The translations under genes and the position numbers were made by a program. Under the pieces are notes generated by a model, which had not been told where the DNA came from, made no database searches, and saw only the letters and a list, made by a program, of their open reading frames with translations. DNA of 64,000 bases from Rhynchopus sp. YZ270_cl-10 (taxonomy: Eukaryota; Euglenozoa; Diplonemea; Diplonemida; Diplonemidae): NCBI GenBank assembly GCA_964035575.1, contig OZ037899.1:434001-498000 (forward strand). Reading direction: 5' to 3'. Position 1 is the first letter of the stretch; every line of letters starts with the position of its first letter. Positions 10,669 to 22,094 of this stretch are shown here, one piece after another.

Positions 10669-11618
10669 CAGATAGGGGTTTGGTTTTTTTTTTAGTATCT
10701 TTTTTCCCCAAGTTCTGCCTCTTAGTTTTTTTTGTTGGATCGACAATTTTCATTTTTTTATATTGGAATCTGTATCACCACATTTTCCTTTAAACTCACA
10801 GAACATATTCCTTTTTTTGCCTTTTTGTTTATATATTTTAGAGAAGAGACCCGCAAAAAAGAAAAAAAGAAGGTTAAAAAAAAAAAATGAGCACTGAAAT
10901 AAAATCAAAAAAGGGGGGGAAAAACAACAATAAAGAATAGAGGGGGAAAAAAACACAGTGCTTTATTTTATCTCTTTTATTCTTTATTTGACACCACTTT
11001 TTTTTTTTCCGAGGTGATTTTTATTCCCAACTCTTGGACGAAACCATTTCAGTTATTTTGTTGTTGTTTTTTTTTTGCTCTTTTTTTGTTTTTGTTTTTT
11101 TTGTTTTTTTTTAGTTGAAAAATTTATGCACGACATCGTTTGTGAGTTATGCCTGCATTTGTTACTTCCACACCTTTTCTATAGTGGTTCTAATAGGATG
11201 TACCATCTGATTTCGCTTGAAATGATGGTATAAAAAACCACCAAATTCCAAGAAAAATCAGCTGGGTTCTCAGTGCGGTACCTACCCTTCCTATATTCTT
11301 TAATTAACTCATTTGTGGTTGCTCCTTTAAAAATAGGTTCCCTCCCCCACCCCAGAGACAAAAGAGAGATCTGTTTTTTTTTTCCTTCAAAAATAGCCAT
11401 CACAAACAACTTCTTTCAAACTGTTTCATTTTTTTTTTTTTTTGCAAACAAAAAAAAAAACAAAAACAAACACTCTCTCCCTCTCCCTCCCTAACTACTT
11501 AGTCTTAAGGGGAATCTTTCTAACCACTTTACTTGTTTTATTTACTCAACGTTTTCTGGGGTGTTAGGGGGGTTTTTTTTCCCCTATCAAACTTCTTGGG
11601 GGGTAATTTTGGGGGTAG

Positions 11619-11735
11619 AACGACGGTGAAGTAAATGACTTGACTTGTGGTTTTATTTATGGTTTCACTGTTGTAAGCCAACGGTGGAACCACCAGTAAA
11701 ACGACAAGTCAAGTTATTTACTTCACCGTTGTGTG
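11619..11735. mobile_element. MITE family E, copy 1
   Basis: Inverted termini: GGTGAAGTAAATGACTTGAC at the left, and its near-perfect reverse complement ending CACCGTTGTGTG at the right, around a 45-bp loop. The related copies at 18562-18796 and 27957-28047 share these termini. No coding capacity, so it is non-autonomous. Confidence 0.8.
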
Positions 11736-11963
11736 GGAGGTGGGGTAGGGGGTGGGGGGGATGGGTCCGGACGGGAAAAGGGGGAGACGAGCAGTATTTT
11801 TTTTTTTATTCTTCATTTTCGAGCTCTCTCCTCCCTTCTCTCTTCCACCCCGACTGAAGATTCACGGGGTCTGTCCTTAGATGGAGGCCCGACCCTAATT
11901 TCAATTGAGAAGAGAAACGACGAACAGAAATACAACGACTTTAAAAAAAAACGTTTTTCGACA

Positions 11964-12020
11964 TTTTTTTTTTTGAAAACTTGGTACCAGTGTAACCACC
12001 CCTAGAGTGTGCTCCACTAT
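11964..12020. repeat. Dispersed repeat family C, copy 1
   Basis: Poly-T, GAAAACTTGG, TGTAACCACC, CCTAGAGTGTGCTCCACTA. The core is an imperfect hairpin (TAGTG-AGC pairing with GCT-CACTA). Confidence 0.75.
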
Positions 12021-14399
12021 ACTAATTGGGGGCTAGAGGGTTCTTTTTGTTAGGGGGAAGCGGGCTTTTTTTTTCTTTTTTGAATTTAAACAATTCTGGT
12101 CGTGATTCCAGATATCACATTGTTGAAGAAAGGGGGGAGTGGGGGGGAAAATTGCTCCCTTTGTGGAGAGAAAAAAAAAAGGTTGAAATACAAAGCCCTC
12201 TCGTGACAGTGTACCCAAATAAATTTTCCACTGCACCAAAAAAAAAAGTATTTTTTTGTCCTCACAAAGGTTTCCTTTGTTAACAAAATTATGTGAACCT
12301 GATATGTAAAGATCAAACACTTTGATACTGTGCAATTTTTCGTTAACCCCTCCCTCCGGAGGATGGAGGACTGTGAAAGAGGTGAACAAAAAAGGGAGAA
12401 AAAAGAAACAAAAAAATCTTTTTTTGAAAGAATGGAACTTGAAGGAATTTGTTTTTGTGTATAGAGAAGAACACAAAACAAAAAATTGAAGGGGGAAAAA
12501 AAAAATAAGGCAATTCTAGAGAAGGTCGAGAGAAGACAAGGCTTTTAAAAAGCTTTTTAAAAGAAATATGACACTGTGATGTACATCGTCCTGTTTAAAT
12601 GTTTTATTTTATTTTTTTGTTTTTTTTTTTTTAGTTTTTTTTTTTTTTGGTTTGTTTTTTTTCAACTATTTTTGAAAAGCAAGATTGATTTTTCCCCCCC
12701 AATCCGAGAGGGGAAAAAAAGACAGATTCTTCGCTGCGCTTTGACTAGGAAAGGGATACTACTGAGAAGGGAAAGACTTTTTAGGGAGTGAACAAGAATA
12801 GAAAAAAAAAAAAGAAAAAAGTCTGATAAATGTACCTCTCGTGCACATCATCAAAAAACAAGGGGATATGGGAAGTGGGATAATATTAAAAAAAAATACA
12901 GACAATGTCCTCCCTTTCACCCCTTCATCCCCTTCTCACACATTTTAGTGCTTGTTCCCTTTCCCTCCCTACGCGTACAAATTTGAGAACCTACCTTGCT
13001 AAAAAACACCACTTTAAAAAAAAAAAAAAAATCCCAATTACTTTTTTTGCGGAATTATCTTTTCTAAAAAAAAAAAAAAAAAAAAAAACACACATTTACT
13101 TGGAAGTGCAGCTTCTCTCTCTAGAATATTTGTTTTGTTTTTTTTTTCCCCTCTTTTTTTTATTTCAAACCCCATCGACTTGATGGGTATACTATATTTT
13201 CGCTTCCTCGCCCTTTTGGTTTTACAAAGACAGCAATCACTGTGCTGTTTCAAGGGGAGCAAGAGAGTGAATATTTTATACAAGGCCAAGGAATGGGGTT
13301 AGTGGGGGGTAAGTGGGACGGGAGGATAAGACAGGAGTCGTCTTCTGAAACAGCGAACCGCTAATTCAGTACTGTAAGGTCAAGGCAGGAAGGGGAGAGA
13401 AAAAAAAAAACCCAAAAACAAAAGGGGAACTATCTGCTGTGTGTGTGTGTGTGGGAGGGGGAGATGACCGTGCTCCTCCCCCCCCTCTTATTCCCCCCCC
13501 TTCTCTCTCCCCTAGTGCCTCAGTCGCCTCGTAACCTCAGGTCTTCAATGAGATGCGTCCCCACCCAGCCCAAGCGGCCATTCGTATACCTTCCTTTTTT
13601 TTTTTTTTTTTTTTTGAAAAAAAAAAAAAAAAAATAATAACCAAAATGGAAACCCAGGGTAGTCTTGACTGCCTATTGCAGAAAGGTAAAAGGAAAAAAA
13701 AAAAAGGAACTACCGATGACGTTTCCCACTTCGGACAACAATATGTAATGACTCACAAACGGTCATTTTATTTTTTAGTTTTTTTTTTTTTGAAAACTTG
13801 CTTTCAAGTTCAAATATATTTATGACAGCCGCCTCCACCCCCTTTAACTCCACTCCCCCATCCCCCAGAGTCAATTTTGACCCTTATTCAAGCCTTAATC
13901 AACCAGTCGCGTACGATAAACACAACGGTTTCACTTGAATCAAAGGAGGGAGTTCTGTTTAAAAAAAAAGAGAGAAAAAAGTTGGTGAGAAAGAATTTGT
14001 AAGAATGGGCCGAAACCTCGCGTAATTTGCTCACCTAGAAAAGTATTTTAAAAAAAAAATCCCTCGTCGAAATCATTGTCGCTGTCGTTGTGACATTTTC
14101 CTCCTTTTTAAAAAAATAAAAAATAGTTTACACTTCAGTCGGGGGGGGTGTTTTGGGGGGAAGTGGGGGGAAGCACAGACTGGGCTGTCCTTTTGAAATA
14201 GGGGGGGAAGGGGGAAGGGGTTTCTTTTGTCCGTTGTATTTTGGACATTTTAAACATTTTTTTGACTAAAAAAAAAAAAATGGGTGATTTTGGGTGGTGA
14301 CCACTGAAAGTCACTATTCTCTCGGGGGGGTATTTTATTTTATTTTCAGTGGCCAAAGAAAACAATTTTTTTTTGTAGCTGTTCTCACAACTGGGATCA

Positions 14400-17212
14400 T
14401 CACCAACGGCTGCGTCCCTTTCCTCCCTTGCCTCCACCTCCTCCGTGCCTGTAACCACCTCCACCTCCACCTCCACCGAAGCGGCGCTGCTGGTGACCTC
14501 CACCCGACCGTCCTCCAGACTGGCTGGCCACCTGCATCAGGAACGGGTCCACGGGCTGCTTGGCCTTCTCCAGAACCTGTTTTGGGTTGTATGTTGTGTT
14601 GTTGTTGTTTTTGTTGATAAATTCTTGGAGTAGTGTAGTTGCGTTGCCTCGGTTGTGTTGCCACAATTGTGCACTCTCCACTTTTTTTTTTTTGTGTTGT
14701 GTCGACAATCGCCTAAAAACCCACTTTTGGGGCTAATTGGGTCTGTACTCAATATTGGCCGAAGCCTTTGTACTACGTCAGTTGGCCTGAACCCTTGAGA
14801 GAAGCTTTTATGAAAATTTTTCTTCCCCGGGTAGTCTTACACTTTGCCACAAATATGTCATCTATTCCTTTTTTTTTGTAGTTTCGACAATTTTTTTAAA
14901 CTTGGTTGTATTAGTGTAGCCACCCTATAGTGTGCTCCACTATTTATTTTTTTTTTTTTTGCTAAATTCTAAGGCCGGCGTGTGATTTGCCACCTCCACT
15001 CTTGAACAAATGAGCGCTCAGTGTCTTCACTATGTTTTCTGACACTCCATGGGTTCTGTGTTTCAATATCACACCCCCTCTGGGCTTTGCGAAGGGTCTC
15101 GACCCCATCACCAAAGTACATACCTCAACAAGTCCGGCCGCGAGAGCGGAGTTCTGGGGGGTGAAGAAGCTGTATGCGTCACCGATGTCACCGGCACGTC
15201 CGGTACGTCCAATACGGTGGACGTAGTCCTCGAGCTGTGTTGGTGGATAGGTGGGTGGGTTATTAATAAAGAAAAAAGTGTTGATAAATTGTTGGAGTAG
15301 TGTAGTTGCCTCGGTTGTGTTGCCACAGTTGTGCAATCTCCCCTGTCTTTTTTTTGCCGAAAAAATAGGTAGGTAGGTAGGTAGGTGGGTGGGTGGGGTG
15401 ATATGTGTTGCTAAATTGTCGGAACATGTGTTGCCACCGTTGTTAAGATTGCTTAAGATCCAACCCAACTAATCGAGGGCTACTCTGCTGCACAAAATCT
15501 GCTGTTGTTCCCCCACTTTCCAGTACAACAAAACATACCTGCTCGGGGAAGTCGTAGTTGATGACGGCGGGCAGGTCACGGATGTCAAGACCACGCTGGG
15601 CAACGTCGGTGGCGATCATGATGGCGTGCTTCTGGCGTCTGAACATGTTCAGTGCGGTGTCACGCTGCTGCTGCGTCTTGTCACCGTGGATGGTGAGGGG
15701 GCGGAGGTCGTGGCGCTGGAGGAAGTCTGCAAGCTCGTCGACACCACGCTTGGTCTGCACGAAGATGAGGACCTTGTTGACGTGGCCGCGGATCTGCTGC
15801 AGCAGGTCCATCAGCTGTGTGCGCTTCTCGGACTGCTCAACGAACCAGATGTGCTGACGCACGTCAGCGTTGGCTGCGAGGTCGGAGTATCCGACGTTGA
15901 TCTGGATCCACTCTCCGAGGAAGTCCTGCGCCAGCGTGCGCACCTCCTTGGGCCAGGTGGCGGAGAACATGAGGGTCTGGCGGTCGGGGCGCACCTGGCT
16001 CATGATGGAGTTGATCTGGGGCTGGAAACCCATGTCGAGCATCCTGTCGGCCTCGTCAAGCACAACGTAGGTGGCGCGCTTGAGGTTGGTCTGTCCACCC
16101 TCGAGGAAGTCAATCAGACGTCCGGGTGCGGCGGTCACGATGGAAGCGCCGTTAAGCTCGCGGAGCTGCATCGAGCGCACGGCACCTCCGTACACGCAGG
16201 CAGTGCGGAACTCACGTCCGCACACCTTCTTCGCCTCCTCGTCGATCTGCACTGCCAGCTCGCGGGTCGGCGACACGAACAGTGCAATGGGTCCGTCGTA
16301 CGGTTGCAGCGGCGGCTGTGCGGCAATGTGCAGCACCGCAGGCAGTGCGAAGGAAAGAGTCTTACCAGACCCGGTCTTGGCAATCCCGACCAGGTTCGAT
16401 CCGGACAGGGCAATGGGCCAGGACTGTGCCTGGATGGGGGTCGGCTCCACGAAGTTGTTGCGCTTGAACATTCCCTTCACGGAGTCGGGGAAGTTCGCCT
16501 CCTCGAAGGTGAGGATCGGCTTCGGGGTGACACCGCTCGGGGAGTTCACGGTGATGCCGTTTGCCTCACGCCACATCAGGATGTCGGATTCCTGGCGGGA
16601 CTCTGTGGTGTTGCTCTGCTGGTAGATGTTCTTGTTGCACTCTGCAAGGTTCTCCGAACGCCAGTTCACCTGACCCAGGCCACGGCCGAGGTTTGCCATG
16701 CGGTCTCCCGGACGTCCTCCGGCTCCCTGCCAGAAGTTGCCCGAGCTCCATCCGGATCCGTGGGAGGGCTGCACATCTCCTCCCCAGTTGCCTCCACCAC
16801 CACCTCCTCCACCTCCACCTCCACCGCCACCTCCACCCCAGCTGCCTCCTCCACCTCCGCCGTTGAAGCCACCTCCTCCTCCGAATTTGCCTCCTCCCTT
16901 TCCACCTCCACCTCCACCGAAGCCACCACCACCACGTGGTGCAGAGCCCCCACCGCTGCTCCAGCCTCCTCCCGCACCTCCGCCTCCGCCAGCTTGGAAG
17001 CCGCCTCCACCAGCAGGGGCGGGGGGTGCACCTCCACCGCCTCCGGCGCCAGCTCCCTGCCAGCCAGCAGAGCCACCGCCGGCCTGGAAGGACTGTCCGT
17101 CACCTCCACCCTGGGGGGCAGACTCCCACCCACGCTGCGCACCTCCGGCGGCAGGGGCGGGTGCACCACCTCCTCCTCCTCCTCCTCCTCCAGCTGCGTT
17201 CCAGGCGGACAT
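14400..17212 (-). CDS. DEAD-box RNA helicase, DDX5/Dbp2 group (3 exons)
   Basis: Exons 17212-15539, 15234-15124 and 14576-14400, all in phase 0, give 653 aa. Residues 8-148 are almost pure glycine with some Ala, Pro and Phe (an RGG-like disordered region). The helicase core is complete: Q motif ([13 protein letters not shown]), motif I AKTGSGKT at 278-285, PTRELA at 315-320, DEAD at 386-389, SAT at 418-420, [11 protein letters not shown] at 534-544, and [10 protein letters not shown] supplied by exon 2. The ending ([19 protein letters not shown]) is again glycine-rich. The Dbp2/DDX5 group acts in ribosome biogenesis, mRNP remodelling and splicing in the nucleus. Motif Ib reads APGR instead of the usual TPGR. 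Introns are 304 and 547 bp and contain repeats B, C and H. Reading on past exon 2 gives 53 further codons to a stop, a possible alternative tail. Confidence 0.95.
14613..14693. repeat. Dispersed repeat family B, copy 1 (in helicase intron 2)
   Basis: GTTGATAAATTCTTGGAGTA, then TGTAGTTGCGTTGCCTCGG, TTGTGTTGCCACAATTGTGC and a T12 run. It starts 37 bp upstream of the exon 3 acceptor on the coding strand. Confidence 0.85.
14732..14800. repeat. Dispersed repeat family H, copy 1 (in helicase intron 2)
   Basis: GGGTCTGTACTCAATATTGG, CCGAAGCCTTTGTACTACG. It matches 33765-33840 at roughly 90% over the core. Confidence 0.7.
14888..14943. repeat. Dispersed repeat family C, copy 2 (in helicase intron 2)
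   Basis: TTTTTTTAAACTTGGTTG, TATTAGTGTAGCCACCC, TATAGTGTGCTCCACTA. It gives intron 2 three different dispersed repeats. Confidence 0.8.
15280..15355. repeat. Dispersed repeat family B, copy 2 (in helicase intron 1)
   Basis: Nearly identical to copies 1 and 3 and ending in CTGTCTTTTTTTT. A shorter diverged relative (15406-15452) lies further upstream in the same intron, so the element may be internally duplicated. Confidence 0.85.
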
Positions 17213-17399
17213 TTTGTTGCTTTTGTGAGTTATTCTGTTAAGAAGTGAGGGAGAGAGAGAGAGAGAGAGAGAAAGAATGGGGGGGGAATAAGAAACTCAG
17301 TTGAAGTGAAGAGGAAAGCGCCTGGGGTGTTTAAACCATTTTTTTAACAAAGTGGAGATGAAAGTGTCAATCAAAAACCAAATCAAAACCCATAGGAAA

Positions 17400-17400
<1 letters not shown>

Positions 17401-17458
<58 letters not shown>

Positions 17459-17660
17459 ACCTGATCTCTCAGCGTTGACATTCGGGGCACTGGGCAGAAG
17501 TCATATGCCACTCGCCACCGCTGTGATGAAGCGACATGCTGTGGTTTAATTAACCAGTTGGATTCCTCTTGTTCGTAACAGTTCCAAGTTGGTACTTCAT
17601 TGTAGACGCGTCCAGGGCAGTGTTAGCCGAGAATCAGAGGCCGCAGTTTGCACTGCATTC
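17401..17660 (-). rRNA. LSU (28S) rRNA fragment
   Basis: On the minus strand the sequence contains AAGCGCGGGTAAACGGCGGG, AGTAACTATGACTCTCTTAA, GGTAGCCAAATGCCTCG, and upstream ACTTCTGCCCAGTGC, GAATGTCAACGC and GGAATCCAACTGGTTAATTA. These are the universal LSU domain IV/V landmarks in correct order, with strongly divergent spacers. Similarity ends abruptly after GCCTCG, nine bases past the classic R2/homing-endonuclease site (TTAAGGTAGC). Upstream it fades near 17600-17660. It lies about 190 bp 5' of the helicase start codon. I infer a stray rDNA piece or a piece of a fragmented rRNA. Confidence 0.9.
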
Positions 17661-17950
17661 ATCTACTGTTCTGAAGAGATCAATAAAAATGAAAATTTGA
17701 GAATTCTTGAGAGAGGAAAAAAAAGGGAGGTGAATGGGGTATCTTTTTTTTCTGTTTTATTTGGTTCTTCTTTGTTTTGAGAGAGAAAGAGAACACCTTG
17801 AACCTTTTTTTTCTTTCCAGGAGGGAAAAAAAAGTTATTTCATATACACTCTTTTCTAGAAAAGAATGCATAGAGGAAAAAGAAAAAAGGGTACAAAAAA
17901 AAATATATCAGATTGAACATACTTTGCACATAGTTTCCCCCCAACATTCG
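17661..17950. other. A-rich spacer
   Basis: A- and GA-rich DNA with several 6-9 bp homopolymers. No gene or repeat family was recognised before the family C copy at 17952. Confidence 0.4.
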
Positions 17951-17951
17951 A

Positions 17952-18014
17952 TTTTTTTTTTTTTGAAAACTTGGTTGTATTAGTGTAGCCACCCTAGAGT
18001 GTGTGCTCCACTAT
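17952..18014. repeat. Dispersed repeat family C, copy 3
   Basis: T13, GAAAACTTGGTTGTATTAGT, GTAGCCACCCTAGAGTG, TGTGCTCCACTA. This is the cleanest copy and lies between genes. Confidence 0.85.
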
Positions 18015-18218
18015 TTTTTTTGCTTGGTGCAATACTTCAAAAAGAATAGGCTTGGGAACATAACATAACCTATGAGTAATCACCAAAATAAGAGGGGAAA
18101 AAAAAGTAGAGGAAAGTCGCTGGAAGAGATGGAGATAAGAATAGTTTGAAAGGAATAATTAAAACCTTTTTTTGTGGATAAACATACGCACATTATCTGA
18201 AAGACAAGAGAACAGTGT

Positions 18219-18263
18219 ATAAGATGACCCTAAGCCTCTCTTGTGCTGAGTCACCTTGATCAC
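18219..18263. repeat. Family D stem-loop
   Basis: AAGATGACCCTAAGC, loop CTCTCTTGT, GCTGAGTCACCTT. The arms pair almost perfectly. It is a recurrent hairpin in this window. Confidence 0.75.
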
Positions 18264-18561
18264 ATCCGTTATCGCTGACAGATAATATCGGGGGAATCAC
18301 AATTTTAAATTATCATTCAAAAAAAAAAAAGTTCTTCTCTTTATTTTTTATTTTGATAATTCTGTCGGAAGAATGCTGCCACGACAGACAGCCTTCATTA
18401 CTTTTTTTTTTTTTTTGCTGAAACCGCGTTGCGTGTTTTCCGTTGCTGATTTATTTTATTTTATTTTTTTTCCACATTTTGAACATGATAAAATTCATGT
18501 CGGAATGGAACACAAATGGGATGGGGCCTCAACTCTATTACGGAGGGGCAATCATACTAAA

Positions 18562-18796
18562 GTGCACGATGTTGAAGTAAATGACTTTACTTGTGGTTTT
18601 ACATGTCATTTTTTCTGATAAATTGTTGGAGTAGTGTAGTTGCCTCGGTTGTGTTGCCACAGTTGTGCAATCTCCACTGTTTTTACTTGTGTTTAAGCTA
18701 TACGCTTACGTTTTTACGTGTGCCACAAGTAAACTATTGTCACAAGTAAAATTACATGTAAAACCACAAGTAAAGTCATTTACTTCAACGTTGTGT
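18562..18796. mobile_element. MITE family E, copy 2, carrying a family B copy
   Basis: Termini GTTGAAGTAAATGACTTTAC and its inverse ending TTCAACGTTGTGTG, 235 bp in all. A complete family B copy (18615-18684) sits inside. Either B inserted into E, or the two travel together. The loop otherwise consists of TTTTAC/ACATGT palindromic words. Confidence 0.8.
18615..18684. repeat. Dispersed repeat family B, copy 3 (nested in MITE E)
   Basis: CTGATAAATTGTTGGAGTA, GTGTAGTTGCCTCGG, TTGTGTTGCCACAGTTGTGC. It is nearly identical to the helicase intron copies although it is not in a gene, so B is a mobile family. Confidence 0.85.
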
Positions 18797-19059
18797 GAAC
18801 AAACTGACCAGGGGTAACCAGAACAACCTAACAAAAAAGAAAAAAAAAGTTTTCATTTTCATTTTCTTCCCAGTCCAAAGAAGAGAAAACGTACAAAAGG
18901 ACGTTCTATACAAAATGCATCCAATTCTTTACTTTGTTGCAAAAAATGTAACAAAAAAAATACACACAAAAGATGACGGTGCGGACAAACGTCTAAAAAA
19001 ACACTGTAGGTTGATGGTGTAATACTGGAGAATAAAAAGAAAAGTGAGGACAAGTTAGT

Positions 19060-19305
19060 GAAGATGAATATAAGCTACTTTGTGCTAAGTCATCAAGCCA
19101 AGTCTGTCAGGTGTGTGATTAGATTTCACAGGACCACATACTCTTTTAGCAGAAACACTCAACAAAAACCCTGTAGATTTGTTGTGTCAAAGAAAATACT
19201 GCTGGGAAAAGGCATGGATCAGTAGAATCTCTCTGCAAGAAGAAAGAAGAAAGAAAAGTTTTAAAGGGTGAAACCAAGTCTCTCTGTGCTAAGTCATCTT
19301 AGCAA
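19060..19305. repeat. Two diverged family D stem-loops
   Basis: 19060-19098 (GAAGATGAATATAAGC / GTGCTAAGTCATCAAG) and 19266-19305 (GGGTGAAACCAAGTC / GTGCTAAGTCATCTTAG) both keep the right arm of family D. The DNA between is non-coding. Confidence 0.6.
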
Positions 19306-19351
19306 CAAACAACGCGCGCGATCGATTGGCGCTTTTTTTTTTAGAGCAATT

Positions 19352-21132
19352 CAGGGCTTCCCGCAGGATCTGGGGGTTTGGCCTCCCAGGGGGACCAGCC
19401 AAAAAAAGGTGAAAAAAAAATTTTTTTCGCGCCTTCAGGGTTTCCGCCAGGATTTGGGGTTTCAGAAATTGGGGGGGACCATCAAAAAGACCCCCCAAAA
19501 TTTTTTTTCTCCCCGCAATAGCGGTCGTCGCGCGCTTCGCGCGCGCCTCCCTGCAGGCCACAGAGTGGAGAGGCGAAGGGTGTGACAACCGTGGGAGTCT
19601 CCTTCTTGACAGCAAAGACAAGTCTGCTCTGCCAGCTTTGGCACAACTTTTTTGCGCCAGGCTTTTTAGCACCAGGTTAGATAGCCGTGCTAAGCTTCAC
19701 AGCTGCGTTGTCTGGTAGAGGTAGGTAAGGGGTCTTGTGAGAGTGGAGGGTGATGGTATTTGCTTTTTTCCTTGTATGGCGCCACACAGTGATTGCAGTG
19801 CTGCAGTTGGAACATGTAATGAAAGTGTATGTACTCGTCGCTTGCCGAAGCCTCCTTTTAAAAGGGGCAATGCTCGGAAGTATCAATGGTATCAATAATA
19901 TCAACATCAAAGAGCCAGCAACACAGCGCCGCAGGCGCACGGTACGCTACTTTTTTATTTTTTTAGAGTTCGCCATCCCCTTTTCTTCCACTCCTTTTGA
20001 CACAGCGAGTCAAATGCTCTGCACGGTGGGGTCACATGACCACGGGGGGTCATCTACAACCTCCAAAACCCATTTTTCTTAGGGGGGACCATGGTACCCC
20101 CCAAACCCCTGTAAAAATCCGGATTTTTCTGGGAAAAATATTGGGGGGGACCATGGTCCCCCCCGGTCCCCCTTGGCGGAAACCCTGGCCTTGTTGTGTG
20201 TGGTGTGTAGCACTAACGCTGACGCTACGTTACGTTACGTTACGCGCCTCTACGCACTTTAAGTGGTCAAAAATCATTTTTTCGCCTCCGGCGAAAATGT
20301 CCCGGTAAACCGTTAAAACTGCTGCATTCACTCGCATATTGCATATCATCTCACGTTCCCCACCTTTGCGGGATAAGCAAAAAAATCATGTCAGGTCGGT
20401 AGCGTGCAGACGTTTCCTAGTATAGACATCTACAAAAAGAAACGACAGTCATGGCAAAGGTTCCTGGCGAAGCCACGGTACGCAACATTTTAAAAAAAAA
20501 ATGTTGCGCACCGATCAAATGGCACTGTCGTTGGTCATTATCGTCAGTTCCCGTAAATGTTACTTCCATATTTTGCTGAACGAAAGTTTTTGGCGAAGCC
20601 ACGGTACGCAACATTTCAAAATATTGTGCTTAAAATTGCACTATTTTACAGCCAAACTATGTCATGCGTGGCTTGCAATCTTGCGCCGCAGGCGCACGGT
20701 ACGCTACTTTTTTCCTTTCGCCATGTTGCATGCTTCCTTTTCCTTCGGCGTTTGACCAATTGAGTCGCGTTCTGGCTGTGACGGGGTCACTTTGTTCATG
20801 AGGCATACTCGTGGTTCTTTGCAACCGTTATATTCTGCCTCTTCCTGAGCAGATATCTTGGGACTCCGCCGGTCGCTTTGCAAATTCCATTATGGAAAGC
20901 TGTCTTGGTCCAGAGGACTTTTTTGGTGCCATCCTTTCCCCCTGTTAGTTGCCTGTATTTGGATGCGCGGGGACGGGAGGGTAGGAAAAAATTTAAAAAA
21001 TGTGGAAAATTCCTAATAGGCAGCTTCGGAACACTCAACGGCAGGCTGGTCCCCCCTGGTCCCCCCTTATTTTTTTTTTTTTCCCCCAGGGGGACCAGTG
21101 GTCCCCCCTGGTCCCCCCTGTGGGAAGCCCTG
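19352..21132. mobile_element. Nested CAGGG-ended inverted-repeat elements
   Basis: Outer ends CAGGGCTTCCCGCAGG (19352) and CTGTGGGAAGCCCTG (to 21132) are inverted, flanked by GCAATT and GCAATA. An inner pair CAGGGTTTCCGCCAGG (19436) and TTGGCGGAAACCCTG (to 20187) is flanked on both sides by GCCTT, a possible 5-bp duplication. Both pairs have GGGGGGACCA-type subterminal repeats. The interior holds copies of GCCGCAGGCGCACGGTACGC (19930, 20684) and GGCGAAGCCACGGTACGC (20466, 20590). No transposase is visible. Confidence 0.6.
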
Positions 21133-21871
21133 GCAATACAACGAGAAGCGCAGTAAAACCTAAACTAAAAATAGGGTTGGGGAAAGGGAATGAAGTTGGA
21201 ATAAAATTAAAATCATTTTTTTTTCTCATTTATTTGTTTCTTCTTGTTTGATCTTTTTTAAACTGTCAGAAAAGCAAAAAAAGACGATACAAAATGACAA
21301 CTGTTTGATTATTACAAACGATGTTTTTTTTATTTTTCTCTTGTTTTCGAAAAGGGGGGGGTCAGTATTTACCCTAAATAATATCAATAAGGGTGTGGCA
21401 GAGCCACGCGGAGCTGCCAAGCCATCCATCTCTACCTCTGTCGTTATCGCAGTGGAATACGCTGGGTTTGATGGGCTCTTCGTCGCAAAGGACGGTTGTG
21501 TTCGGGATGATGTCGGCAACCCATTTGCTTGTAAGGAATGGGATATCCGCCTCTTTAAAAAAAGGAGGAGGTAAAAGTGATTAAGATATTCTTTTCAATC
21601 GAAAGATGGTAAAAGAAAACTTGAAAGATAAATATGCCTCTCGTGCACACACATCTAAAAAGGGTTGCAAAAGAAGAAAAAATACAAAAAAGAACGCAAG
21701 GGAAGGAGTGTATGTAGTAGGCGAAGAAAAAAGTGGGAAGTTCTTCTAATATGGGAGGGGGGAGGGAAGGGGGGAAATAACACTTTGTGAAGACATACAT
21801 AGGACCAGAAAAAATCAAACAATATATGCGTCGCATTTCAAAGGGGGGGCGTTGGAAACGCGTTGAAAAGA
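21133..21871. other. Non-coding stretch with one weak frame
   Basis: A plus-strand frame at about 21390-21574 (SISTSVVIAVEYAGFDGLF) looks protein-like but has no recognised family and no clean start. A family F hairpin (21627-21656, GATAAATATGCCTCTCGTGC) follows. The rest is A-rich. Confidence 0.35.
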
Positions 21872-22094
21872 TCAGCCTTTCCCAGGGGCGATTTTGGGTG
21901 AAAAAATATCTGCTGATTGCGGGAACAATTATACCTGGTAACCGCAAAAATAATAATAAAAAAAAGTTCCTGGGGCGAACGCCCCAGGACGTTACCTATT
22001 TTAAGCACTGGTAAAAAATAATAATAATAATTTCAGGTTTTTTTTGGCATTTCACCACGATTCTGAAAAACCAATGGCGATAGGTAACGCCTTG
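21872..22094 (-). mobile_element. hAT-related MITE, inverted relative of the 25.1-kb element
   Basis: The right half (ACCTATTTTAAGCACTGG, GGCATTTCACCACGATT, ATGGCGATAGGTAACGCC) is an inverted, diverged copy of the first 95 bp of the hAT element at 25121. The left end has CCCAGGGGCGATTTT and an internal CGAACGCCCC. No coding capacity. Confidence 0.6.

Larger units (their letters stand above)
10669..14399. other. 3.7-kb gene-free, homopolymer-dense region
   Basis: Dominated by A/T homopolymers of 8-21 bp and some G and C runs, for example near 11440, 12620, 13070 and 13600. It contains the family E MITE (11619-11735), a family C copy (11964-12020), a family A fragment (12180-12216) and a family F hairpin (12824-12852). 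No frame here looks like protein. It lies 3' of the helicase gene. Confidence 0.6.

Noticed and set aside
15626-17248. 540-codon plus-strand frame
   Set aside because: It is antisense to the helicase exon, whose motifs are unmistakable. Glycine codons read backwards give the Ala/Thr/Ser/Pro-rich product.
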